Shown piece after piece: positions 10,843-18,621 of a stretch of DNA of 64,000 bases. Source of the stretch: Lolliginicoccus lacisalsi. GTDB taxonomy: Bacteria; Actinomycetota; Actinomycetes; Mycobacteriales; Mycobacteriaceae. The position numbers and the translations under genes were made by a program. The stretch covers positions 1-64,000 of the forward strand of contig NZ_JACYWE010000008.1 in the NCBI RefSeq assembly GCF_014841105.1. The letters are read 5' to 3'. How positions within the stretch are numbered: position 1 is the first letter of the stretch; every line of letters begins with the position of its first letter. The notes beneath the pieces are model-generated. The model did no database searches. It was not told the origin of the DNA and worked only from the letters and a program-made list of their open reading frames with translations.

Positions 10843-11619
10843 TCAGATCGAGCGGAGCAGGTCGGGCAGATCCGCCACCGAATCCACCACATGGTGGGGC
10901 TTGTCCTTGCTGGCGTCGAGGACCGGCTGGTGGAACTTCCCAGTGCGCACGAGCACGCCCCGCATGCCCGCGCGCTGGCTCGCGAGGACATCGTTGTTGA
11001 GGTCATCCCCGATCATGAGAGTGTGCTTGGGCGCGATGCCCAACATGCGGGCCGACGTCTCGAAGGCGCCGGGCGAGGGCTTGCCGATCACGGTGATGCG
11101 GCTATTCCCGGCGGCCTCGAGGCCCGGGATGTACGCGCCAACATCAAGCTTCAGCCCCGAGCTCGTGGCCCAGGTGAGCCCCTGGTGCATCGCGATGGCC
11201 GGCACGCCCGCGAGCATCAGCTCCGCCACCCGGCTGAGGGACTCATGGCTGAACTCCGGCCCCGCCCCGCCCAGGATGATCAGGTCGGGCTTCTTGGCTG
11301 CCCACGAGACGTCATCCATGTCGATGAAGACATCGCCGTGATTGAGCACCCAGCATTGCGCATCGGGGTGGTTCTCCCGCACATGCTGCGCCGTGAGATA
11401 TGCCGCGGTCATGATGTCGTCGGCCTCCGCCGGGATACCGAGCTTGGTGAGCTTGGCGGCGATGAGCTCCCGCGTGAGCGACGTCGTGCTGGTCAGGAAG
11501 CCGCAGCGGCAACCGGACTCCCGCACGGCGCGCACCGCGTCCGCAGCACCCTCGATGGCCTGCCAGGAGGTCACGAGCACACCATCGATATCGAACAAGA
11601 CGCCCTCAACGCGAGCCAT
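10843..11619 (-). CDS. HAD-superfamily phosphatase, subfamily IIA
   Basis: 258 aa. Motif I LFDIDGVLV, motif II LTSTTS, the IIA cap region in the middle, motif III Lys in VIGKPSP and motif IV MIGDDLNNDV are all readable. The whole resembles the LHPP/NagD-like group (phospholysine, phosphohistidine or small sugar-phosphate phosphatases). ATG at 11619 has GGAGG almost touching it; a GTG at 11637 is an alternative start. Divergent from moeA, convergent with the pseudouridine synthase. Substrate unknown. Confidence 0.83.
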   Translation of the reverse strand: MARVEGVLFDIDGVLVTSWQAIEGAADAVRAVRESGCRCGFLTSTTSLTRELIAAKLTKLGIPAEADDIMTAAYLTAQHVRENHPDAQCWVLNHGDVFIDMDDVSWAAKKPDLIILGGAGPEFSHESLSRVAELMLAGVPAIAMHQGLTWATSSGLKLDVGAYIPGLEAAGNSRITVIGKPSPGAFETSARMLGIAPKHTLMIGDDLNNDVLASQRAGMRGVLVRTGKFHQPVLDASKDKPHHVVDSVADLPDLLRSI

Positions 11620-11750
11620 GCCTCCGACACTACTCACGACAGCCCCGGGCGGCGCAACGGGTGACCGGAAAGTCGCAGCAGAAGGCCGGGCAGTCGCCCG
11701 ATTCGAGCCACCTGCTGCCACGCGGGACCGCGGCACCGCACAATAGGGGG

Positions 11751-12953
11751 ATGCGCTCGGTCACGGAACATGCGGCAGCCATCGCCGCGCTCGTCACGGC
11801 ACGCCCCGAACAGGAAACCACCCTCGCGGCGGCGCACGGGAGGGTGCTCGCCCGCGACGTGATCGCCCCGCGCTCGCTCCCGGGCTTCGACAACTCGGCG
11901 ATGGACGGCTACGCGGTGCGTGCCACGGACATCGCGGGCGCGAGCGCGGCGAACCCGGTCACGCTGCCGGTGGAAGCGGATATCCCGGCTGGCCGCACCG
12001 ACATCCCGCAGCACCATGCGGGCACGGCGCACCGCATCATGACGGGCGCGGCGCTGCCACCCGGCGCCGACTCGGTGATCCCGGTCGAACGGACCGACGG
12101 GGGCACGACAACGGTGCGGATCACCGCATCGACCGACCCCGGCCAGCACATCCGGCGCAATGGCGAGGACATCGCCAAGGGCGAGATCGCCCTGGCACGC
12201 GGCAGCACGCTGCGGGCCCCCCAGCTCGGGCTGCTCGCCGCCCTCGGCTACGCGACGGTGCCGGTGATACCACCGATCCGGGTGATGGTGCTCTCCACGG
12301 GCAGCGAGCTCGTCGCGCCCGGGCAGGCATTGCGCCCCGGCGAGATCTACGAGTCCAACAGCATCATGCTCGCCTCTGCCGCGCGGGAAGCAGGAGCCGT
12401 GGCCGCGCAGCTCCGCTTCGTCAGCGATGACACCGGCGACTTCCTCGCCACGCTCCGCGCCCATGCCGACGATGCGGACGTCTTCCTCACTTCCGGTGGC
12501 GTGAGCGCCGGGGCCTACGAGGTGGTCAAGGACTCGCTTGCCGATCGCGGGGTGGAATTCGTCAAGGTGGCGATGCAACCAGGAATGCCGCAGGGCAGCG
12601 GCACATTCGAGGGAACCCCGATCATCACGCTGCCCGGCAATCCGGTGAGCGCGCTCATCTCGTTCGAGGTCTTCGTGCGGCCAGCGCTGCGCGCCGCCAT
12701 GGGCTACGCGCGCACGGGCCGGGAGGTCGTCGCCGCCACCCTCGCCGAGGACATCCGCTCGCCGCTCGGCAAGCGGCAGTTCCGGCGCGGGGTGCTGGAT
12801 CGGGCCACGGGCACGGTGCGCACCATCGGCCCGCCCGCCTCCCACTATCTGCGGTGGCTCGCGTCCTCGGATTGCCTGGTGGACATCCCGGCCGCGACCG
12901 AGGCGATCCCCGCCGGGCAAGCAGTGGAGGTGTGGGACCTCTCGCGGCCCTGA
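11751..12953 (+). CDS. moeA: Molybdopterin molybdotransferase MoeA
   Basis: 400 aa. Inserts molybdenum into adenylated molybdopterin. Seen: LPGFDNSAMDGYAV near the N-terminus, HRIMTGAALPPGADSVIPVE, the MoCF domain pattern STGSELVAPGQ, TSGGVSAGAYEVVKD and LPGNPVSALISFEVFVRP, then a small C-terminal beta domain. Start is the ATG at 11751, preceded by AATAGGGGG. Followed about 130 nt later by psd, in the same order as in mycobacteria (moeA2-psd-pssA). No other molybdenum cofactor genes are in the window. Confidence 0.93.
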   Translation: MRSVTEHAAAIAALVTARPEQETTLAAAHGRVLARDVIAPRSLPGFDNSAMDGYAVRATDIAGASAANPVTLPVEADIPAGRTDIPQHHAGTAHRIMTGAALPPGADSVIPVERTDGGTTTVRITASTDPGQHIRRNGEDIAKGEIALARGSTLRAPQLGLLAALGYATVPVIPPIRVMVLSTGSELVAPGQALRPGEIYESNSIMLASAAREAGAVAAQLRFVSDDTGDFLATLRAHADDADVFLTSGGVSAGAYEVVKDSLADRGVEFVKVAMQPGMPQGSGTFEGTPIITLPGNPVSALISFEVFVRPALRAAMGYARTGREVVAATLAEDIRSPLGKRQFRRGVLDRATGTVRTIGPPASHYLRWLASSDCLVDIPAATEAIPAGQAVEVWDLSRP

Positions 12954-13086
12954 ACCGGGCAACCGCCGGACATCCCTGACCGACGCCGATAGCGCCACCA
13001 CGTGCCGTAGGCTTGGGCGGAACACGCCAGCGCGAAGCCCTGCTCGCGCCTCCTGGCACCGACGAACGAGATGAGGTCGACCCGAA

Positions 13087-13800
13087 GTGGCCCGCAAACC
13101 CGCACCGCCCGGGCAAGCCCCCCGCAACCCCGTCGCCCATGCCCTCGGCCTCGTGCGCGATGCCGTCCCCCCGGTCCATCCGGCGGGGATCCCGTTCATC
13201 GCGGTACCGCTCGTGGTGGCCGCTGCCGGGCACCGGTCGCGGATCGCGCGCCGCGCGGGCATCGGCCTGGCCCTCGCATGCGCCACGTTCTTCCGCAGCC
13301 CCAAGCGAGTCCCGCCCACTCGCAGCGGCGTCGTGGTCTCCCCCGCCGACGGCGAGGTGACGATCGTCGATAGCGCGGTGCCCCCGGCCGAGCTCGCTCT
13401 CGGTGATGCGCCGATGCCACGCGTCAGCGTCTTCCTGTCGATCCTCGATGTCCATGTGCAGCGCAGTCCCGTTGCCGGACAGGTGATGCAGGTCATCCAC
13501 CGGCCAGGATCGTTCCTGTCCGCTGATCTCGATGAGGCGAGCGAGGCGAACGAGCGCAGCAGCATGGTGCTGCGCACCGTCGACGACAAGCAGATCGTGG
13601 TCGTCCAGATCGCCGGGCTGGTGGCGCGCCGCATCGTCTGCGATGCCCGCGCGGGCGATGTGCTGCCCCTCGGCGAGACCTATGGCCTGATCCGGTTCGG
13701 ATCGCGCGTGGATACCTATTTTCCCGAGGGCAGCCGGATCCTGGTGGAGCGGGGCCAGCGGGTGATCGGCGCGGAAACGGTGATCGCGGAACTAGCGTGA
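13087..13800 (+). CDS. psd: Phosphatidylserine decarboxylase proenzyme
   Basis: 237 aa, the short actinobacterial form. Makes phosphatidylethanolamine from phosphatidylserine at the membrane. It self-cleaves between Gly205 and Ser206 in [11 protein letters not shown] to form the pyruvoyl group; [27 protein letters not shown] and the IRFGS site are conserved. GTG start. Directly before pssA, whose product provides its substrate. Confidence 0.95.
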   Translation: MARKPAPPGQAPRNPVAHALGLVRDAVPPVHPAGIPFIAVPLVVAAAGHRSRIARRAGIGLALACATFFRSPKRVPPTRSGVVVSPADGEVTIVDSAVPPAELALGDAPMPRVSVFLSILDVHVQRSPVAGQVMQVIHRPGSFLSADLDEASEANERSSMVLRTVDDKQIVVVQIAGLVARRIVCDARAGDVLPLGETYGLIRFGSRVDTYFPEGSRILVERGQRVIGAETVIAELA

Positions 13801-13834
13801 CCCCAGGCCACGCCACTGTCGAGTGAGGTGTCAA

Positions 13835-14794
13835 TTGAGCGACGGACAACCCAGGGATCACTCACGGCAGATGCGCGCGCGCCCGGTGCGCGCCAGCGCG
13901 CACACCACGAGCGAGCAGTCACCGCCGATCCGCAGCGCTAGCATTCGCCTGCTGCCGAGCGCGATCACCATCCTGGCGCTGTGCGCGGGACTCTCCGCGG
14001 TGAGGTTCGCCCTCGAGGGCAGGGGCGATCTGGCGATCGCGGCGATCGGCGCGGCCGCGATCCTCGATGGTGTCGACGGTCGCATCGCGCGGCTGCTCGA
14101 TGCCACCACGAAGATCGGCGCCGAGCTCGATTCCCTGTCCGACGCTATCAACTTCGGCGTGGCGCCCGCGCTGGTCATCTATGTGACCCTCCTTCATGGC
14201 AACAGCGGCGGCTGGATCGTCGCCCTGGTCTATGTCGTCTCCATCGTGCTGAGGCTCGCCCGCTTCAACGTGCTCATCGATGACGAGGACGCCCCGGCCT
14301 ACCGGAAGGACTTCTTCGTCGGAGTTCCCTCCCCAGCGGGTGCCCTGGTCGCCATTGCCCCGCTGGCCGCCTTCCAGCATTGGGGCGAGGGCTGGTGGAC
14401 GTCGTTCGTGTTCGTCGCGGCGTGGATGATCGGTGCCGCGGCATTGATCGTGAGCCGCGTGCCCACGCTCGCCATGAAGCAGGTATCGGTGCCACCCCGC
14501 ATGGCCGCGCTCCTGCTGATCCTTGTCGCGCTGATCGCGGCCGGCCTTATCACCTATCCCTATGTGGTCCTCGTGCTCGTGGTGGCGCTCTACCTGGCGC
14601 ACATCCCCTACGCGATCCGCACCAAGCGCTGGGTAGCGGCCCGGCCCGAGCCCTGGGACATCCCCCCGGCGCAGCGTCGCGCGATCCGGCGCTCGCGCGC
14701 GCAGGGACGCTCCCTCGCCAGGCTCGGCCTGCGCCGCTCCAAGCCCCGCGGCAGGCTGTCGCGGGTGGCAGGGCGTGCCCGGCCGCGACGGTGA
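13835..14794 (+). CDS. pssA: CDP-diacylglycerol-serine O-phosphatidyltransferase
   Basis: About 319 aa, multi-pass membrane enzyme making phosphatidylserine from CDP-diacylglycerol and serine. The CDP-alcohol phosphotransferase signature is intact (DGVDGRIARLLDATTKIG, then the ELDSLSD aspartates). About six to eight hydrophobic segments are followed by an Arg-rich C-terminal tail of about 50 residues. Start set at the TTG at 13835, with GAGG 6 nt upstream; a GTG at 13823 is also in frame. Works with psd just upstream. Confidence 0.92.
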   Translation: MSDGQPRDHSRQMRARPVRASAHTTSEQSPPIRSASIRLLPSAITILALCAGLSAVRFALEGRGDLAIAAIGAAAILDGVDGRIARLLDATTKIGAELDSLSDAINFGVAPALVIYVTLLHGNSGGWIVALVYVVSIVLRLARFNVLIDDEDAPAYRKDFFVGVPSPAGALVAIAPLAAFQHWGEGWWTSFVFVAAWMIGAAALIVSRVPTLAMKQVSVPPRMAALLLILVALIAAGLITYPYVVLVLVVALYLAHIPYAIRTKRWVAARPEPWDIPPAQRRAIRRSRAQGRSLARLGLRRSKPRGRLSRVAGRARPRR

Positions 14795-14838
14795 CCCGAC
14801 CGCCCCGCATCGACGGGCGCCGATGCTCCCCCACCGTC

Positions 14839-14844
14839 TAGGCT
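14839..14844 (+). promoter_or_regulatory. Likely -10 box of a leaderless transcript (AAA ATPase)
   Basis: TAGGCT fits TAnnnT and lies 7 nt before the GTG at 14852, which would then be the 5' end of the mRNA. No Shine-Dalgarno sequence is present. Confidence 0.55.
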
Positions 14845-14851
14845 CGTGCAC

Positions 14852-17149
14852 GTGACTCCCGCCAACGACACGGCCCACGTGACCCTGACGGCCCGCCTCT
14901 CGACCGCGCACATGGACTCCCGCCGGGGAGTGGTCCGTGTGCATGCCGAGGTGCTCTCCGCGCTGGACCTCCGCGAATGGGACGCGATCGAGATCTATGG
15001 CACTCGCAGCACTGCCGCGGTGGTCGCGCGGGCGCCGCAGGGTTCCGCGCCCCGGGTCGCGCTGCTCGACGATGTGACCCTCTCGAACGCCGGGATCCGC
15101 GAGGATTCCACCGTGGTGGTGCGGCCCGTCGAGGTGCAGGGGGCGCGCCGGATCGTGGTGAGCGGCTCCTCCCTGTCCATGACCTCATTGACACCGAACA
15201 CGCTGCGCCAGGCATTGCTGGGCAAGGTCGTCACGGTCGGCGACACGGTTTCCCTGCTGCCCCGTGACCTCGGCCCCGGAACCAGCACCACCGATGCCAC
15301 CCAGGCGCTGCGCCGGGCCGTCGGCATAACCTGGACCTCCGAACTGCTGACCGTCGTGGAGACCGAGCCGTGGGGCGCCGTGAGCGTGCAGCCGAACACC
15401 GCGATGGCCTGGCCCGGCTCGGCGATGGACCATCCGGGACGCGGCCAGGACCCTTTGATCACCAGCACGCGGGGCGCTACCGGGGAGGGCATGGGAAGCG
15501 GCAGCAGTACCACGACCACGCCCCGCGCGGCGACGACCCCCCGCGGCAGCACTGGTCGCGCCGCGGAGCCGACGCGAGTCGTCGCGGATCCGCCGGTCCC
15601 TGTGGGCGAGCTGGTAGGCGTCGCGGACCAGGTGGCCAAGCTGACCGACTGGCTGAGCCTCGCGCTCGACGAGCCCGAGCTGCTCACCTCCCTCGGTGCG
15701 TCGCCGCGCCTGGGCATCGTCGTCACCGGGCCCGCGGGCACCGGCAAGGCCACCCTCGTGCGCTCGGTGTGCGCGTCCCGCAACGTGGTGGAGCTCGACG
15801 GGCCTGGCACTGGGGCGCTCGAGTCCGGCAGCCGGGCGGAGACGGTCTCCCAGGCCATCGATGCCGCCCGCGGGGGCGGCGTGCTGCTCATCACCGAGAT
15901 CGACGCGCTGCTGCCGCGCGACCCCGAGCCCGTCTCGAGCCTCATCCTGAGCAGGCTGCGGCGCGCCATCGCGAACGATCAAGTAGTGCTCGTGGCCACG
16001 ACGGCGCATCCGGACCTCACTGATCCGCGGCTGCGGGCACCCGACCTGTGCGATCGCGAGCTGACCATCGCGCTGCCGGGCGGGGCGATCCGCCGCGCGC
16101 TGCTCGACCACCTGCTGCGGGATGTGCCAACCACGGATCTCGACCTCGAGGTCATCGCGCTGCGCACCCCTGGTTTCGTCGCGGCCGACCTGATGGCGCT
16201 GCGGCGCGAGTCCGCGCTGCGTGCCGCGTCGCGCGCCTCGAGGGATGGGGCGCCCGCCGTGATCAAGCAGGAGGACCTGCTCGGCGCGCTCGAGGTGATC
16301 AGGCCCCTGTCGCGCTCGGGGACCGAGGAGATCTCGGTCGGTGGCATCACCCTCGAGGACGTGGGCGACATGGTGGAGACCAAGCAAGCGCTCACCGAGT
16401 CCGTGCTGTGGCCGCTGCGCCATCCCGACACGTTCGCGCGCCTCGGCGTGCAGCCCCCGCGCGGCGTCCTGCTCTACGGGCCACCCGGTTGCGGCAAGAC
16501 CTTCGTGGTGCGGGCGCTCGCGAGCTCCGGGCAATTGAGCGTGCACACCGTCAAGGGCTCCGAGCTGATGGACAAGTGGGTGGGCTCCTCGGAGAAGGCC
16601 GTCCGCGATCTCTTCCAGCGGGCACGCAACACCGCCCCGTCGTTGATATTCATCGACGAGATCGATGCGATGGTGCCCCGGCGCGGGCAGAGCACCGATT
16701 CGGGAGTCAGCGACAAGGTCGTCGCGGCGCTGCTCACCGAGCTCGATGGTGCCGAGCCGCTGCGCGATGTGATCGTGCTCGGGGCCACCAACAGGCCCGA
16801 GCTGATCGACCCGGCGGTGCTGCGCCCGGGCCGGCTGGAGCGGCTCGTGTTCGTTCCGCCGCCCGACGCCGAGGCCCGCACGGCGATCCTGCGGGCCGCC
16901 GGGGCCGCCATCCCGCTCGCCGAGGACGTGCGCCTCGACGAGCTTGCCGAGCAGCTCGATGGGTACTCGGCCGCGGATTGCGCCGCGCTGCTTCGCGAGG
17001 CCGCGCTCGCCGCGATGCGCCGCTCGGTCGAGGCGACGGTGGTCACCGCCGAGGATGTCGAGTCCGCGCGCAAGGCCGTGCGGCCGTCGCTGGATCCGCA
17101 GCAGGTGGCATCGCTGAAAGCCTTCGCGGACCGGCGGGCAGCCGACTGA
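14852..17149 (+). CDS. CDC48-like tandem AAA ATPase with degenerate first ATPase site
   Basis: 765 aa from the GTG at 14852 (an in-frame GTG lies at 14846). An N-terminal CDC48-N-like double-psi barrel region (about 1-115), a low-complexity Thr/Arg/Gly linker, then two AAA domains. Domain D1: Walker A GPAGTGKAT, where Lys299 is followed by Ala300 instead of Ser/Thr, and Walker B LLITEID, where Thr348 replaces the Asp. Domain D2 is canonical: GPPGCGKT (Lys549, Thr550), IFIDEID (Asp602, Glu603) and GATNRPELIDPAVLRPGRLERL. D2 should therefore drive hydrolysis while D1 is probably structural or nucleotide-binding only. Same position as the Rv0435c-type ATPase of mycobacteria, after pssA. Substrate unknown. 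Confidence 0.9.
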   Translation: MTPANDTAHVTLTARLSTAHMDSRRGVVRVHAEVLSALDLREWDAIEIYGTRSTAAVVARAPQGSAPRVALLDDVTLSNAGIREDSTVVVRPVEVQGARRIVVSGSSLSMTSLTPNTLRQALLGKVVTVGDTVSLLPRDLGPGTSTTDATQALRRAVGITWTSELLTVVETEPWGAVSVQPNTAMAWPGSAMDHPGRGQDPLITSTRGATGEGMGSGSSTTTTPRAATTPRGSTGRAAEPTRVVADPPVPVGELVGVADQVAKLTDWLSLALDEPELLTSLGASPRLGIVVTGPAGTGKATLVRSVCASRNVVELDGPGTGALESGSRAETVSQAIDAARGGGVLLITEIDALLPRDPEPVSSLILSRLRRAIANDQVVLVATTAHPDLTDPRLRAPDLCDRELTIALPGGAIRRALLDHLLRDVPTTDLDLEVIALRTPGFVAADLMALRRESALRAASRASRDGAPAVIKQEDLLGALEVIRPLSRSGTEEISVGGITLEDVGDMVETKQALTESVLWPLRHPDTFARLGVQPPRGVLLYGPPGCGKTFVVRALASSGQLSVHTVKGSELMDKWVGSSEKAVRDLFQRARNTAPSLIFIDEIDAMVPRRGQSTDSGVSDKVVAALLTELDGAEPLRDVIVLGATNRPELIDPAVLRPGRLERLVFVPPPDAEARTAILRAAGAAIPLAEDVRLDELAEQLDGYSAADCAALLREAALAAMRRSVEATVVTAEDVESARKAVRPSLDPQQVASLKAFADRRAAD

Positions 17150-17154
17150 CCACG

Positions 17155-18570
17155 ATGATGACCCTCCCGACCACAACGGGCCGCCCCGGCCCCGAGCTGC
17201 TCATCGCCACCATGATCGGCTTCCTCGCGCCCGCCGCGGCCACGGCGTTGCTCGTCGGAGCGCTACCGATCGTCCTCGATGCCCGCGAGTACGCGCGCGC
17301 GGGGGAGGTCGTCGCCTTCGGGGAGCCGATCGCGCTCGTGTGCGCCGTGGTGGCGGCGGTGTGGGCGGCCGCCCGGCTGGGCAGGTCCTCGCGCACCTGG
17401 TTGATCGCGGGCGTCTCGCTGCTGGCATGCATCGTGATGCTGTGGTTCTTCCACGCCGACGGCTATAGCGCCCCGCTGGGGGCGGGCGCGTACCTGGGCC
17501 TGCGCGCTGCCTCAGCGATCCTGGCAGGGGTGGTGATCGGGGCGGTGTTCTCGCGGGCCTGGTCATTCCCCAGCGCCGCGCCCGCGCTGGCCGCGACCGC
17601 CGGAGTGCTCGCCCCGATCCTGTTGTCCGGGTTCATCTCGGGGGCAGCTTCGGGCATCTACCTCGAGGGCAGGCTGCTGGCCGCGGGCACGGTCGCGACC
17701 TCGCTGACCTGGACACTGCTGGCGCTGGGCCTGGCGGCGGTCACGGCCGGATTGATCCTCGACCCGCCCCGGCCGACCGGATCGAGCCATGCGCTCGCCG
17801 GTCCCTGGCTGCGCGAGATGCTGCTGCTGGCAGGCGGGCTCGGAGCCGCGCAGATCGTCGCAATCGCGCTCGTCGCTGAGGCCTCGCGCGGCTGGCCGAT
17901 GCTGGCGCGCTTCGCCGCGGCCATGGCGGCGGTCGCGCTTGTGATACTGGCGCACTGGCTGGTGGCGCTGCGGCTCGCGCTCACCAACAGCCCATGGGCG
18001 GGCGCGGCGCTGCTGGTGATGGTGGCATTCACCGCGGCGGCGGCCCCGGTGATCAGCCAGGTACCGCGCATCGGCATCGCGTGGGCGGCACCGGTGGCCC
18101 TTCTCCTGGTCGCGGGACTCGGGATCGGTGTGATCCTCCGGCACAGCAGTTATCACGTGCTCAATGGGCTGCTGATCCTCGCTGCGGTTCCTGTGATCGG
18201 TGTGATCGCCGGAGCGTCGGGGGCCGCCATCATCGGGCAACTGTTGATGATCGCGCTCGGGACGGGGATCGCGCTGGGCTCGGCGCTGCCCGGGGCCGGC
18301 CCGTCCGGAGTGGTGCTGGCGGTGCTCGTGCCGCTGATGTCGCTGACCATCATCGCCCTGGTATCGCAGCCTCTGTTCCTGGGGGCGATACCCTCGGCCA
18401 CGGTGCGCGCCGCATCGGATCTGCCCGCGCTGTGGTTCCAGGTGATCCCGACGAGCAGTGGCAGCATCATCGCGGTCAGTGTGGTGGGTCTGTGCGGCGC
18501 GGGAATCCTCGGGATCGCGTACGGCTCCCTGCGATGGGCCGGCGCGAAGCCCGTTGAGCCCCTAGACTAG
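17155..18570 (+). CDS. Polytopic membrane protein, MFS-like
   Basis: 471 aa, almost entirely hydrophobic with about 12-14 predicted membrane helices and short loops. No clear signature motif of a known transporter family. It starts a few nt after the AAA ATPase stop (ATG at 17155 or 17158) and is followed after about 50 nt by the Mnh antiporter operon, all on the same strand. The placement suggests co-expression with the ATPase, but function is not recognisable. Confidence 0.7.
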   Translation: MMTLPTTTGRPGPELLIATMIGFLAPAAATALLVGALPIVLDAREYARAGEVVAFGEPIALVCAVVAAVWAAARLGRSSRTWLIAGVSLLACIVMLWFFHADGYSAPLGAGAYLGLRAASAILAGVVIGAVFSRAWSFPSAAPALAATAGVLAPILLSGFISGAASGIYLEGRLLAAGTVATSLTWTLLALGLAAVTAGLILDPPRPTGSSHALAGPWLREMLLLAGGLGAAQIVAIALVAEASRGWPMLARFAAAMAAVALVILAHWLVALRLALTNSPWAGAALLVMVAFTAAAAPVISQVPRIGIAWAAPVALLLVAGLGIGVILRHSSYHVLNGLLILAAVPVIGVIAGASGAAIIGQLLMIALGTGIALGSALPGAGPSGVVLAVLVPLMSLTIIALVSQPLFLGAIPSATVRAASDLPALWFQVIPTSSGSIIAVSVVGLCGAGILGIAYGSLRWAGAKPVEPLD

Positions 18571-18621
18571 ACAAGATATCCGCCCAGGGCCCTCACGCCC
18601 ACGACCCGGACGGAGTTGCCC

